A stretch of 64,000 nucleotides of DNA. It comes from SIG78 sp036677805 (lineage in GTDB: Bacteria; Verrucomicrobiota; Lentisphaeria; Victivallales; Victivallaceae). The stretch's first letter is position 1. Each line of letters opens with the position of its first letter. The DNA lies in NCBI GenBank assembly GCA_036677805.1, contig JAVBVS010000018.1, forward strand, positions 124,001 to 188,000. The letters run 5' to 3'. Below are positions 42,921 to 52,153 of this stretch, piece by piece. The translations under genes were made by a program, and so were the position numbers. A model generated the notes under the pieces. It saw only the letters and a list, made by a program, of their open reading frames with translations, had not been told where the DNA came from and did not search any database.

Positions 42921-44181
42921 AGTCAAGAAAAAGCGCTGCGCCGTCTACACGAGAAAATCGGTGGAGGACGGCCTGGAGCAGGAGTTCAACTCGCTGGATG
43001 CGCAGCGGGAGGCCGGAGAGAATTACATCGCCAGCCAGAAGGCGAACGGGTGGGTGTGCCTGCCGGAACGGTATGACGACGGCGGATTCAGCGGCGGCAA
43101 CACCGACCGTCCGGCATTGCAGAAACTGCTGAAAGACGCGGAGGCCGGACTGATCGACATTATCCTGGTGTACAAAATCGACCGTCTTTCCCGCTCCATC
43201 TGCGACTTCGCCGAACTCTCCAAAAAGTTTGACAAGTGGGATGTGGCCTTCGTCAGCGTGACGCAGGAAATCAACACGCACACGTCCGCGGGCCGCATGA
43301 TGCTGAACATCCTCATCACCTTCGCGCAATTCGAGCGGGAGGTCATCACCGAGCGCGTGAGGGACAAGATGGCGGCCAGCCGGAAAAAAGGCAAGTGGGT
43401 CGGCGGATGTTGCCCGTTCGGATATCGCGTTGAAAACAAGAAGCTTGTGATAGACAGGGAAGAAGCGGATGTGGTAAGGCGCATATTCCGCCGCTTCACG
43501 GAAATTCAGTCGCCGAAGCATATTGCCTACGAATTGAACCGGGAAGGAATTTGGAACAAGCAGGGAAAAACGTGGACGACCCTGCAGCTGTACTACATTC
43601 TGAACAACCATCACTACATCGGCGAGGTTCTCTATAAAGGCGAAGTATACCCCGGGGAACAGGAGGCCGTCATAGACCGTGAAACGTGGGACTTGTGCCA
43701 CCGGTTCATGAAAGAAAACGCGCCGGTGCGCGACAACACCAGCCGGCCGGAGTTAGCCGCTCCGCTTCGAGGCGTTCTGCGCTGCGGATATTGCAACGGC
43801 GCGATGACGCCGGTGAGATCGAAGCGCTGGGGACGGGAGCACCACTATTACCGCTGCATCACCGATGCGAAACGCGCGGTGCCGGTCTGTCCGGTAAAAT
43901 CGGTGGCGGCCGGAGAGATCGAGCGGATCGTGCTTGTGGAATTGAAGAAAATACTGGCAGCGCCGGAAATCGTCCTTGCGGTGGCGAAAAAAACCAGAGA
44001 GCGTCCGAACGACATCATCGAGATGTTCTCGGAACGCTTGTGGGAGGAGATCACTCCGGCCGAACGGCAGCGGCTGATGCAACTGCTGGTGGAACGGGTG
44101 ACCATCAACGAAGGCGACATCAAAATAGAAATCCGGACGGCCGGAATCAAATCAATACTGGAGGAGCATCGTGGAGAGTAA
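42913..44181 (+). CDS. Large serine recombinase
   Basis: A 422-residue recombinase. The resolvase domain starts RCAVYTRKSVEDGLEQEFNS (nucleophile serine in the YTRKS/NSLDAQR segment) and includes LVYKIDRLSRSICDFAELSK. A recombinase domain and a zinc ribbon (LRCGYCNGAMTPV ... CPVK) follow. It lies between terminase and late genes, which is unusual for an integrase. It could be the prophage integrase or a separate mobile trio with its two neighbours. Confidence 0.9.
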   Translation: MDEVKKKRCAVYTRKSVEDGLEQEFNSLDAQREAGENYIASQKANGWVCLPERYDDGGFSGGNTDRPALQKLLKDAEAGLIDIILVYKIDRLSRSICDFAELSKKFDKWDVAFVSVTQEINTHTSAGRMMLNILITFAQFEREVITERVRDKMAASRKKGKWVGGCCPFGYRVENKKLVIDREEADVVRRIFRRFTEIQSPKHIAYELNREGIWNKQGKTWTTLQLYYILNNHHYIGEVLYKGEVYPGEQEAVIDRETWDLCHRFMKENAPVRDNTSRPELAAPLRGVLRCGYCNGAMTPVRSKRWGREHHYYRCITDAKRAVPVCPVKSVAAGEIERIVLVELKKILAAPEIVLAVAKKTRERPNDIIEMFSERLWEEITPAERQRLMQLLVERVTINEGDIKIEIRTAGIKSILEEHRGE

Positions 44182-44551
44182 ACTTTTGGAGAACGGGAAC
44201 CTTGAGGTGACGATAAAATACGTCATCCGGGGCATATCGGGACGCAAACGCATCATTGCGCCGGACGCGCCGATGAAGGATACGGAACCTTTGGTGCTGC
44301 ATGTCGCCCGTGCGTTCCGCTGGCGGAAATACATCGACGAGGGGCGGTTCGGCAACACCGTCGAGCTGGCGCACGCTCTCGGCCTTGAACCGTCGATGGT
44401 GGCGCGGACAACGCGGCTGACGATGCTCTCCCCGAACATCATCCACCATATCATCATGGGCGACATTCCACGAAAACTGAATCTTGCCACGCTGCGCAAC
44501 GCCATCCCGGATTCGTGGAAGGCACAAGAAGAACAATTCCTGGGAAAATGA
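44171..44551 (+). CDS. Recombinase-associated HTH protein
   Basis: A 126-residue protein that overlaps the recombinase end by 11 bases. The C-terminal half has an HTH-like segment (GNTVELAHALGLEPSMVART then TRLTMLSPNIIHHIIMG). Such small proteins commonly follow DUF2924-recombinase pairs, so it probably is a cofactor or regulator of recombination. Confidence 0.68.
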   Translation: MESKLLENGNLEVTIKYVIRGISGRKRIIAPDAPMKDTEPLVLHVARAFRWRKYIDEGRFGNTVELAHALGLEPSMVARTTRLTMLSPNIIHHIIMGDIPRKLNLATLRNAIPDSWKAQEEQFLGK

Positions 44552-44623
44552 AAACACTGCGATGCTATGCGTTGTCGTGCCGAATGGCCGATAAACATTT
44601 TTTTTGAAAAAAAGTTCAAAAAA

Positions 44624-44672
44624 GCGGTCCTGTTTTTCTTTTTTTTGGAGATATACCCGATGTGACAAAAAT
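44624..44672 (+). promoter_or_regulatory. Candidate phage late promoter, copy 2
   Basis: GCGGTCCTG (44624-44632), 14 bases, then GGAGATATACCC (44647-44658) and GATGTGACAAAAAT, matching the copy at 25105 with the same spacing although the middle 14 bases differ. It lies directly before the methylase-portal-capsid operon. Confidence 0.6.
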
Positions 44673-44698
44673 TTCATCACCACATCGGAGAATATCAA

Positions 44699-46270
44699 AT
44701 GAACTATGGAAGCGTATGCAGCGGGGTCGAGGCGGCAAGTCTCGCCTGGAAGCCGCTGGGCTGGACGGCGAAATTCTACGCCGAAGTCGAGCCGTTTCCC
44801 TCGGCGGTGCTGTGCGAACGGTTCGGGGCGACGCGTCCGCTGCGTCCGCTCGACCCCGCCGAAGCACACGACGAAAAAGACCGGAAGCTCCGCGAGAGCT
44901 GGAAGAGGCAGATCGCCGGACTGCCTCCGGCCGGCAGAATACCCAATCTCGGCGATTTTCCCAAGATAAAGGAAACGGACTATGACGGACACATTGATCT
45001 GCTCGTCGGCGGCTGTCCCTGCCAGTCATACAGCCTCGCCGGACTGCGCAAGGGACTCGCCGATCCGCGGGGCAACCTCACCCTCGAATTTGTCAGACTG
45101 GCTTATCGGACAAAAGCCCGAATCGTCGTTTTTGAAAACGTGCCGGGCATCCTCAGTTCAGGTGACGGCGGAAGCGATTTTGCCGGATTCCTATCGCTCC
45201 TGTGCGGATGGGAAGTCAAACCTCCCGGAGACGGCTGGCGGAAATGCGGAATCGTCACTCCCGCCCCCGGATGCTTCGGAGTGGCGTGGCGGATACTTGA
45301 CGCTCAATACACCCGAGTTCCCGAATTTCCGCGGGCAGTCCCGCAGCGACGGCGACGTCTCCTCCTTGTCGGACATCTTGGAAGCTGGCTCTATCCCGCC
45401 AAAGTATTATTTGACGGCGAAATGCGCGGAGGGGATACTCCGCCGCGCCGCACGAAGAGGCAAGGACTTGCCTCCGGTGCTGAAAGCGGCGCTGATCCGG
45501 CAGTCGCGGCAGACCGCGAATGCATAGACATCCGGCAGATTGAAGTCCGGGAGACGGAACTCTCCCCGACGCTGATCGCGACCGACTACAAGGGCGGCAA
45601 GGCCGTTTCGTTCTATCCGCAAAGAAAAGCCGAGAGCATGGTTCCGCTGGAGGAGTGTTCCAACACGCTCGTCAACGGAACGTGTCCGGGCCATCAGAAC
45701 GCGGTCTGCTTCGAGAACCACGGACAGGATTCCCGCGTCCGCGAAATCCCGGTCGCGCCGACGGTTTCCGCGAAGGCCGGAACCGGCGGCAACAACCTCC
45801 CGCTGGTCATGGACGGCGGCGAACCGGTCGGCTTCATCAAGAACGACGCGGGCGGCGAACAGCAGGGATACTGGACGGGCGCGTTTCCGACCATCCGAAG
45901 CCAGGTCGTCCCGGCGGTCGCCATCGCGGAAAATGTTATCGGACGGCGGGTCGAAAACGGCGGGAACGGAGTCGGCGCGAAAGAGGAAGTCGCCTACACC
46001 CAAAACTGTACCGGCGTCATGGGCGTCTGCCAGAACGCGACCGTCCGCCGCCTGCTTCCGGTCGAATGCGAAAGACTGATGGGATTTCCCGACAACCATA
46101 CTCGCATTCCGTGGAAGGGCAAGCCGGAGGAGGAATGCCCGGACGCGCCAAGATATAAAGCCTGCGGCAACAGCATGTGCGTCAACGTGATGGCGTGGGT
46201 CGGACGGCGCATTCAGACAATCGAAGACGAATTCAACATCGCAAAGGAGACTTATGCCGGAAGCAACTGA
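44699..46270 (+). CDS. Phage DNA cytosine methyltransferase
   Basis: A 523-residue C5-cytosine methyltransferase. Motif I is YGSVCSGVEAASLAWKPLGW, motif IV LLVGGCPCQSYSLAG (catalytic PCQ), motif VI VFENVPGIL, motif VIII VPQRRRRLLLVG and motif X near the end (YKACGNSMCVNVMAWVG). A long target-recognition region lies between VIII and IX. Phages use such enzymes to modify their own DNA. It is the first gene after the late promoter candidate. Confidence 0.88.
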   Translation: MNYGSVCSGVEAASLAWKPLGWTAKFYAEVEPFPSAVLCERFGATRPLRPLDPAEAHDEKDRKLRESWKRQIAGLPPAGRIPNLGDFPKIKETDYDGHIDLLVGGCPCQSYSLAGLRKGLADPRGNLTLEFVRLAYRTKARIVVFENVPGILSSGDGGSDFAGFLSLLCGWEVKPPGDGWRKCGIVTPAPGCFGVAWRILDAQYTRVPEFPRAVPQRRRRLLLVGHLGSWLYPAKVLFDGEMRGGDTPPRRTKRQGLASGAESGADPAVAADRECIDIRQIEVRETELSPTLIATDYKGGKAVSFYPQRKAESMVPLEECSNTLVNGTCPGHQNAVCFENHGQDSRVREIPVAPTVSAKAGTGGNNLPLVMDGGEPVGFIKNDAGGEQQGYWTGAFPTIRSQVVPAVAIAENVIGRRVENGGNGVGAKEEVAYTQNCTGVMGVCQNATVRRLLPVECERLMGFPDNHTRIPWKGKPEEECPDAPRYKACGNSMCVNVMAWVGRRIQTIEDEFNIAKETYAGSN

Positions 46271-46457
46271 AAATCTTGAGGACAGCATCCGGGAGAACGC
46301 CACCGGTCCGAAGTCGGCGGAAGTCGACGGACAGAAGGTCGAGCGGCATCCGCTTCCCGACCAGATCGCGGCGGACGAATACCTCGCTAAAAAGAAAGTG
46401 ATGCGGGGGCGCGGAACCGGGCTGAAAATCACGCCGATGCATCATTCGGGGGCGTGA
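46254..46457 (+). CDS. Small phage protein before the portal
   Basis: A 67-residue protein. The central EVDGQKVERHPLPDQIAADEYL resembles small proteins found directly upstream of lambda-type portal genes in other prophages. It overlaps the methylase by 17 bases and ends one base before the portal start. Role unknown, perhaps in head assembly. Confidence 0.6.
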   Translation: MPEATENLEDSIRENATGPKSAEVDGQKVERHPLPDQIAADEYLAKKKVMRGRGTGLKITPMHHSGA

Positions 46458-46458
46458 C

Positions 46459-47904
46459 ATGCTTGAGAAACTCAAATCCATGTTCCGGCCCCGGACGCCG
46501 CCGGATTCTCATTTCCATCGGACGCTGACGGCCCGGTTCGACGCGGCGCAGACCACGAAGGACAATGTGCGCCACTGGGCGATGGCGGATTATCTCTCCG
46601 CCGACCAGGAGGCGCGGCCCGAAGTCCGCAAAGTTCTGCGCCAGCGGTCGCGGTACGAGGTGGCGAACAACTCCTATGCCAAGGGGCTGGTGCAGATGCT
46701 GGCGAACGACACCATCGGCACGGGGCCGCGCCTGCAGGTCCTTGCGGACGACGAGCGGTTCAACGACGAGGTGGAGCAGGAATTCGCCCGGTGGGCGGAC
46801 GCGGTGAAACTGCCGCAGAAACTGCGGATGATGCGGATTTCCCGCTGTCAGGACGGCGAGGCGTTCGCGGTGATGGCGACGAATCCGAAGGTGCGGCATC
46901 CGGTCAAGATGGACGTGATGCTGATCGAGGCCGACCGCGTCTCCGGCGAACTGCGCTGGTTTGAGGACGATACGAGTGTCGACGGCATCACCTACGACGA
47001 ATGGGGCAACCCGGCGGACTACCGGATTCTGAAATACCACCCCGGCGACGTGAAGTTCGCCACGGGGGAAGAGGCGATCCACGTTCCGGCGGAATACATG
47101 CTCCATATTTTCCGCCCGGACAGGCCGGAACTGCACCGGGGCGTGCCGGAACTCTCGGCGGCGCTTCCCTTGTTCGCCCAGCTCCGCAGATACAATCTCG
47201 CGGTGCTGAGCGCGGCGGAGGCCGCGGCGGATTTCGCCGCGATCCTCTACACGGACGCTCCGCCGGACGGCGAAGCGGCGAACGTGCCGCCGATGGACGC
47301 CCTCGAACTGGAGCGGAACATGATGCTGACCGTCCCCGCCGGATGGAAGATGGCGCAGCTGGACGCGAAGCAGCCGACGGCGAACCACGGGGAGTTCGTG
47401 AAGATCATCCTCTCGGAAATCGCGCGGTGCGCCGTGTCCACCTACGGCACGGTCGCCGGGGACTTCAGCGGCCACAACTATGCGTCGGGGCGGCTGGACA
47501 ACCAGCTCTACCACAAGAGCATCCTGGTCGACCGCTCGTTCTGGGAGACGGAGGTTCTGAACCACATTTTCGACCTGTGGTATGTGGAATACGCCTTTGC
47601 CGAAGGCGATCCGCTGGAACGCCGGACGCCGCGCCACACCTGGTTCTGGGACGGCTTCGTCCACGTCGATCCGACGAAGGAGGCGACCGCCCAGCAGATC
47701 CGGCTGGAGAACAACACCACGACGCTCGCCGCCGAATGCGCCAAGGACGGACGCGACTACATGTCGGTCCTGCGCCAGCGGGCGAAGGAGATCAAACTGA
47801 TGCGCGAACTGGAAATTCCGATTGCGAACGACCGGCCGGCGACTGAAAAGCAACCCGAACCGGATGACGGTTCAGAACCCAAGGAAGATAAAAACAATGA
47901 GTGA
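46459..47904 (+). CDS. Phage portal protein (lambda family)
   Basis: A 481-residue portal. Typical points are HWAMADYLSADQEARPEVRK, RYEVANNSYAKGLVQMLAND, the central HIFRPDRPELHRGVPELSAA segment and GDFSGHNYASGRLDNQLYHK. Twelve copies of such proteins form the DNA entry vertex of the head. It overlaps the protease-capsid start by eight bases. Confidence 0.92.
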   Translation: MLEKLKSMFRPRTPPDSHFHRTLTARFDAAQTTKDNVRHWAMADYLSADQEARPEVRKVLRQRSRYEVANNSYAKGLVQMLANDTIGTGPRLQVLADDERFNDEVEQEFARWADAVKLPQKLRMMRISRCQDGEAFAVMATNPKVRHPVKMDVMLIEADRVSGELRWFEDDTSVDGITYDEWGNPADYRILKYHPGDVKFATGEEAIHVPAEYMLHIFRPDRPELHRGVPELSAALPLFAQLRRYNLAVLSAAEAAADFAAILYTDAPPDGEAANVPPMDALELERNMMLTVPAGWKMAQLDAKQPTANHGEFVKIILSEIARCAVSTYGTVAGDFSGHNYASGRLDNQLYHKSILVDRSFWETEVLNHIFDLWYVEYAFAEGDPLERRTPRHTWFWDGFVHVDPTKEATAQQIRLENNTTTLAAECAKDGRDYMSVLRQRAKEIKLMRELEIPIANDRPATEKQPEPDDGSEPKEDKNNE

Positions 47905-49873
47905 TTTCACGCTCATCGAGGCGGCGGACGGCGGCAGGCCGAAGGTCGCGGGACTCGCCTACGGCGGCGGGAAGATGAACCTGCCGGGATGGAAATTCCC
48001 GGTGGTGGTCGACCTCGCCGGGATGGAGATCCCCGACACCGTGCCGCTGCTGACGAACCACGAAAACAAGACCGACGCCCGTGTCGGCATGGTGAACGCC
48101 AGCGTCAAGGACAGTGCGCTCGAAATCGCCGGGGAAATCGTTTCGGACAGCCCGGACGCGCAGGATATCGTGGCGCAGTCCAAGGCCGGAGCTGACTGGC
48201 AGCTCTCCATCGGAGCGGATGTCCGCGAATGCGAACTCGTGAAAGGGTCGCGCGAGGTGAACGGCCGGCAGATCGACGGACCGTTCTACCACGTCAAAAA
48301 GTCCGTGCTGAGGGAAGTCTCCGTTGTGGCCGTCGGGGCGGACGCCGCAACGAAAATGAAAGTCACCGCCCAATTCAATTTGACCAATCTCAAACCCATT
48401 CAAGGAGAAGTTATGACCGGGGAAAACAAGAATCTGACCGCCGGAGCCGCCGATGCCGGACTGGAAAAACATGATGAACCGCAGGGCGCGCCGGAAGTTC
48501 AGGCAAAGGCTGAAGTCGATGTTGCGGCGACCGCCAATGACGCGGCCGTGAACGCGGTGAAAGCCGAGCGCGAACGCGTCGGCGCGATCCAGGGCATCTG
48601 CAACGGGGAATTCCCGGAAATTGAAAAAGAGGCGGTGAGCGCCGGATGGACTCCCGAAGCCACCACCCGAAAAGTGCTGGAGGCCATCCGGGCCGGGCGT
48701 CCCTCCGCCAGCGTCCATGTGAGCGTGAAAGCGCGTCCCGAGGGCGGTGAAATGCGGAAAACCATTGAGGCGGCGATGTGCCTCCGCTGCGGCGTCTCCG
48801 CCGACATGCTGGAGAAATCCTACGGCGCGCAGACCGTCGAAGCCGGCATGACCGACATGGACATGCCGCTCAAACAGCTCCTTGTCGAATGCATGAAGAT
48901 GGACGGCATCCCGTACAGCCGCGGCTTCGACAACGAGACCATCCGTGCGGCGTTCAGCTCCGTCTCCCTGCCGGGCATTCTCTCGAACGTGGCGAACAAG
49001 AAACTGCTTCAGAGCTATCAGGCGCAGCCCGTGATTGCGACGAAACTGTGTTCGACAGGCGACCTGAACGACTTCAAGGAGGCCGACCGCTTCCGCCTGA
49101 CGGACGTGGGCGACCTTCTGCCGGTCGCCGCCGACGGCGAAATCAAGGACGGCGGTCTTGTGGAAGAATCCGCGAAGAACCAGCTCGACACCTACGGCAA
49201 GAAGTTCTGTCTGACCCGCAAGATGATCATCAACGACGATCTGGGGGCGTTCATGAAGGTGCCGACCGCGATGGGGAACCGCGCGGCGCGTCTGATCGAC
49301 CAGCTGTTCTTCAGCCGCCTGCTGAAGAATCCGACGCAGGTTGACGGGAAAGCCCTGTTCCACAGCGGACACAAGAATCTGCTGGTCGGAGCGACCAGCG
49401 CGCTTTCCGCCGACTCCATCAAAAAGGCGATCCAGCTTTTCCTCGACCAGGTGGACGCGGACGGCCAGCCGATCAGCGTGGAGCCGAGATTCCTGCTGGT
49501 TCCGACCGCACTCAAGCACCTCGCCATCGAGCTGACGCAGGGCGCGACGCTCATCATGGCGGGCGGTTCGGACAATGTCGTCCGTCCGTCGCTGAACGTC
49601 ATCGCGGACGAGAACCTGCAGGTCGTGTCCAGCCCGTATCTTGCCAACAGCGCCTACGAGGGCAACTCCAGCGCCGCATGGTATCTTTTCGGCGCGCCGG
49701 GACAGGTGGACACGTTCGAAATCGGCTTTTTGAACGGGAAACGCACTCCGACCGTGGAGCGCGGCGAGACCGATTTCAACACGCTGGGCATGTGGTTCCG
49801 GGTGTATTTCGACCTCGGCGTCCGCGAGCAGGACTTCCGCGGCATGGTCAAGGCCAACGGTTCCGCCAACTGA
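47897..49873 (+). CDS. Prohead protease-major capsid fusion
   Basis: A 658-residue protein combining a prohead protease (residues 1-170) and a Mu-like major head protein (residues about 260-650). The protease part shows PLLTNHENKTDARVGMV (His55) and ADWQLSIGAD (Ser104), the expected dyad. A linker rich in Ala and Glu looks like a scaffold. An in-frame ATG at 48413 has a perfect AAGGAG site five bases upstream, so a shorter scaffold-capsid form of 486 residues is probably also made. The ATG at 47897 overlaps the portal end. Confidence 0.85.
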   Translation: MSDFTLIEAADGGRPKVAGLAYGGGKMNLPGWKFPVVVDLAGMEIPDTVPLLTNHENKTDARVGMVNASVKDSALEIAGEIVSDSPDAQDIVAQSKAGADWQLSIGADVRECELVKGSREVNGRQIDGPFYHVKKSVLREVSVVAVGADAATKMKVTAQFNLTNLKPIQGEVMTGENKNLTAGAADAGLEKHDEPQGAPEVQAKAEVDVAATANDAAVNAVKAERERVGAIQGICNGEFPEIEKEAVSAGWTPEATTRKVLEAIRAGRPSASVHVSVKARPEGGEMRKTIEAAMCLRCGVSADMLEKSYGAQTVEAGMTDMDMPLKQLLVECMKMDGIPYSRGFDNETIRAAFSSVSLPGILSNVANKKLLQSYQAQPVIATKLCSTGDLNDFKEADRFRLTDVGDLLPVAADGEIKDGGLVEESAKNQLDTYGKKFCLTRKMIINDDLGAFMKVPTAMGNRAARLIDQLFFSRLLKNPTQVDGKALFHSGHKNLLVGATSALSADSIKKAIQLFLDQVDADGQPISVEPRFLLVPTALKHLAIELTQGATLIMAGGSDNVVRPSLNVIADENLQVVSSPYLANSAYEGNSSAAWYLFGAPGQVDTFEIGFLNGKRTPTVERGETDFNTLGMWFRVYFDLGVREQDFRGMVKANGSAN

Positions 49874-49903
49874 TTTCAACCTTAAATTCAAGGAGTTTTA
49901 TTC

Positions 49904-50254
49904 ATGATCGCCCGTTATGTGCAAAAAGGTGAATCCATCGACTACCGTCCGTCCGCCGCCGTCGCGGCGGGAGACGTGGTTGCCCTCGGAAACCTGATCG
50001 GCATCGCCCGGTTGGACATTGCCGCCGACACGCTCGGCAGTCTCGCCGTTGTCGGCGTGTTCGATGTGGCGAAAGCCGCCGGGGCAATCGCCGCCGGAGC
50101 CGCCGTCTACTGGGACGCGGCCAATCACGCCGCCACCACGGTTGCCGCCGGGAATCCCTATCTCGGCAAGGCGGTACTCGCCGCCGAGTCCGCCGACGAA
50201 CTGGCGCGCGTCCTTCTCAACGCGCCGTTCGTCGCAACCGCCGCCGCGGAATAA
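49904..50254 (+). CDS. DUF2190 family head protein
   Basis: A 116-residue protein of the DUF2190 family: YVQKGESIDYRPSAAVAAGD, VVALGNLIGIAR and KAAGAIAAGAAVYWDAANH are typical. These proteins decorate the head of siphophages. An AAGGAG site precedes the ATG. Confidence 0.82.
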   Translation: MIARYVQKGESIDYRPSAAVAAGDVVALGNLIGIARLDIAADTLGSLAVVGVFDVAKAAGAIAAGAAVYWDAANHAATTVAAGNPYLGKAVLAAESADELARVLLNAPFVATAAAE

Positions 50255-50264
50255 TCCCGTGGGA

Positions 50265-50609
50265 ATGCTCGAACAGGCTTCGGCATGGCTGGAAGCCCAA
50301 CGGCTGAAGGAGCTTTCCGTCCCCGTACTCTATGTGCGGAAGGACGGAACGCAAATTCCGGTCAACGCGACGCCGGGCCGGACGCTGTTCCGGGCCGAAG
50401 ACCAATACGGCGTGACCGTCCGCACCGAAAGCCGCGATTTTCTGGTCGCGGCCTCGGAACTCCCGGACGAACCCGAACGGGGAGACGATATTCTCTACGA
50501 CGGCCGCCGTTACGAGGTGCTTGCGCCGAACGGCGAACCGGTGTGGCGGTGGTCGGGAGCGTATCACTGGACGCGGCGGATTCATACCAAAGAAATCGGA
50601 GGCGAATGA
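50265..50609 (+). CDS. Head-tail joining protein-like
   Basis: A 114-residue protein placed after the head genes. The pattern (DDILYDGRRYEVLAPNGEPV, WRWSGAYHWTRRIHTK) resembles the small Gifsy-2-type head-tail joining proteins. ATG 50265 is taken as start; GTG at 50259 is an alternative. It overlaps the next gene by one base. Confidence 0.62.
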   Translation: MLEQASAWLEAQRLKELSVPVLYVRKDGTQIPVNATPGRTLFRAEDQYGVTVRTESRDFLVAASELPDEPERGDDILYDGRRYEVLAPNGEPVWRWSGAYHWTRRIHTKEIGGE

Positions 50610-50848
50610 TGCCGAATGGAGAAATTCCCGACCACAGGGATTTGTGGGAGGCCGTGAATCAGGCCCGGCTGGAGCTGGCGGAAATGAAGGGAATGCTCAA
50701 AATGCATTTCGAGGATTCCAAGCACCACTATCCGCCGTGCAAGCCGGCCGCCGACCTGCAGAAGACGATGCTGTCGGCCATGGGCGCGGCGGTGCTCGCG
50801 CTGATCGCCGCCATTGGAAACATCGTCATGGAATTCATCCGGAGGTGA
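50609..50848 (+). CDS. Small phage membrane protein
   Basis: A 79-residue protein with an N-terminal coiled helix (DLWEAVNQARLELAEMKGML) and a C-terminal transmembrane helix (MLSAMGAAVLALIAAIGNIV). The layout resembles XhlA-type holin-associated proteins, but its place among head-tail genes makes that uncertain. Confidence 0.55.
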   Translation: MPNGEIPDHRDLWEAVNQARLELAEMKGMLKMHFEDSKHHYPPCKPAADLQKTMLSAMGAAVLALIAAIGNIVMEFIRR

Positions 50849-50850
50849 CC

Positions 50851-51246
50851 ATGTCGGAAGTATTGAATATTGCAAACGCGGTCGCCGCGGAGCTGTCGGA
50901 TTATCACGCCGAAGTCCTCTATTTCCCGGAATTTGAATTGCGGGAACTGGATGAAATGCGCGTGGTCGTCGTGCCGCTCTCGACGGAATACAAGGCCGTT
51001 TCCAGGACCGCCCACGAGGAGCTGCCGAAAGTTCAGGTCGGCGTCCTGAAACGGTGCGGCGAGGACGGACTCGACGCGATGCTTCAATTCGTCGAGGGAT
51101 TGGGACTCGGCTTCCTGAACCGAAAACTGGCCGGAGCGACATGTGTGTGCGTCGCCTACAACCCCATCTACTCGCCGGAGCATCTCCGGGAGCGCGGCCA
51201 GTTCACCAGCGTGATTGAACTCACGTTCAAGCTCGTCAAGGCATGA
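50851..51246 (+). CDS. Tail terminator-like protein
   Basis: A 131-residue protein with an ideal GGAGGTGA site before ATG 50851. The C-terminal SVIELTFKLVKA strand and position between head-tail and HK97 gp10-like genes fit a tail terminator or minor tail protein. It overlaps the next gene by four bases. Confidence 0.58.
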   Translation: MSEVLNIANAVAAELSDYHAEVLYFPEFELRELDEMRVVVVPLSTEYKAVSRTAHEELPKVQVGVLKRCGEDGLDAMLQFVEGLGLGFLNRKLAGATCVCVAYNPIYSPEHLRERGQFTSVIELTFKLVKA

Positions 51247-51638
51247 CCGGAACGAAAGTCCGGATCGAATTCGACGACGCCGGGGTGATTTCCAAGGTGA
51301 AGAAGGGCAGTCTGAAAGCCCTCCGCCGCGCCGGGGCGTATGTCCGCAAGTCGGCAAGAAACGCGGTTTCCCGCTCTTCGAAGGCTTCCAGTCCCGGAAC
51401 GCCGCCGCACACACGCCGAGGCTTGCTGAAACGCTCGATTCTTTTCGGCGTGGAAAAGAACCGCATGGCGGTGGTCGTCGGCCCGGCGAAAACCTTCATC
51501 GGAATCTCCATGACCGCCCATGAATTCGGCGGCATGTACCGCCGGCGCAAGTATCCGAAGCGTCCGCTGATGGGGCCGGCGCTGGTGAAAACCGCCCCCG
51601 CGCTTCCCAAACTGTGGGCGGACTCTGTAAAACCGTAA
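51243..51638 (+). CDS. HK97 gp10-like tail-connector protein
   Basis: A 131-residue basic protein: GAYVRKSARNAVSRSSKASS, PGTPPHTRRGLLKRSILFGV and THEFGG-like MTAHEFGGMYRRRKYPKRP with the GPAL ending match the HK97 gp10-like family, which joins head and tail. Confidence 0.75.
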   Translation: MTGTKVRIEFDDAGVISKVKKGSLKALRRAGAYVRKSARNAVSRSSKASSPGTPPHTRRGLLKRSILFGVEKNRMAVVVGPAKTFIGISMTAHEFGGMYRRRKYPKRPLMGPALVKTAPALPKLWADSVKP

Positions 51639-51657
51639 ACACAAGGAGTTTTCTCTT

Positions 51658-52068
51658 ATGGCTATCGTTCTCGGCCTTGACGCGAAACTGCTTCGGGGGA
51701 CCGCCGGCGCGACCGGCGCGACCGAAGTCAAAAACGTCAAAGACCTTACCCTCAACCTCGAATCCGGCGAAGCGGATGTCACCACCCGTGCGACGCAAGG
51801 CTGGAAGGCGTCCGTGGCGACGCTGAAAGAGGCATCGTTGGAGTTCGGCATCCTTTACGACACCGAGGACGCGGACTTCACCGCCTTCCGGGCGGCGTAT
51901 TTCGGCAACACCCCGATTGCGTTGTTCGTGACGGACGGCAACGGCAGCGGACTCGACGCCGACTGGTCGATCACGGGATTCAGCATGGAGCAGAATCTCG
52001 AGGAGGCGGTCACGGTGTCCGTCACCGCGAAGCCGACCGCTTCGACCCGCGCTCCCGCATGGACGTAA
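51658..52068 (+). CDS. Major tail (tube) protein
   Basis: A 136-residue protein with a beta-rich pattern and the TRATQGWKASVATLKEASLEF and WSITGFSMEQNLEEAVTVSV segments of siphophage tail tube proteins. It lies between the gp10-like gene and the tail chaperones, the expected position. An AAGGAG site precedes the ATG. Confidence 0.75.
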   Translation: MAIVLGLDAKLLRGTAGATGATEVKNVKDLTLNLESGEADVTTRATQGWKASVATLKEASLEFGILYDTEDADFTAFRAAYFGNTPIALFVTDGNGSGLDADWSITGFSMEQNLEEAVTVSVTAKPTASTRAPAWT

Positions 52069-52153
52069 TGGTTCGTTTTGTTTCAATCCGTGACGATTTG
52101 TCGCGGGTTGAATGGTCGTTTCCCAACTCTCTCAATATAAGGATATATGCCGC

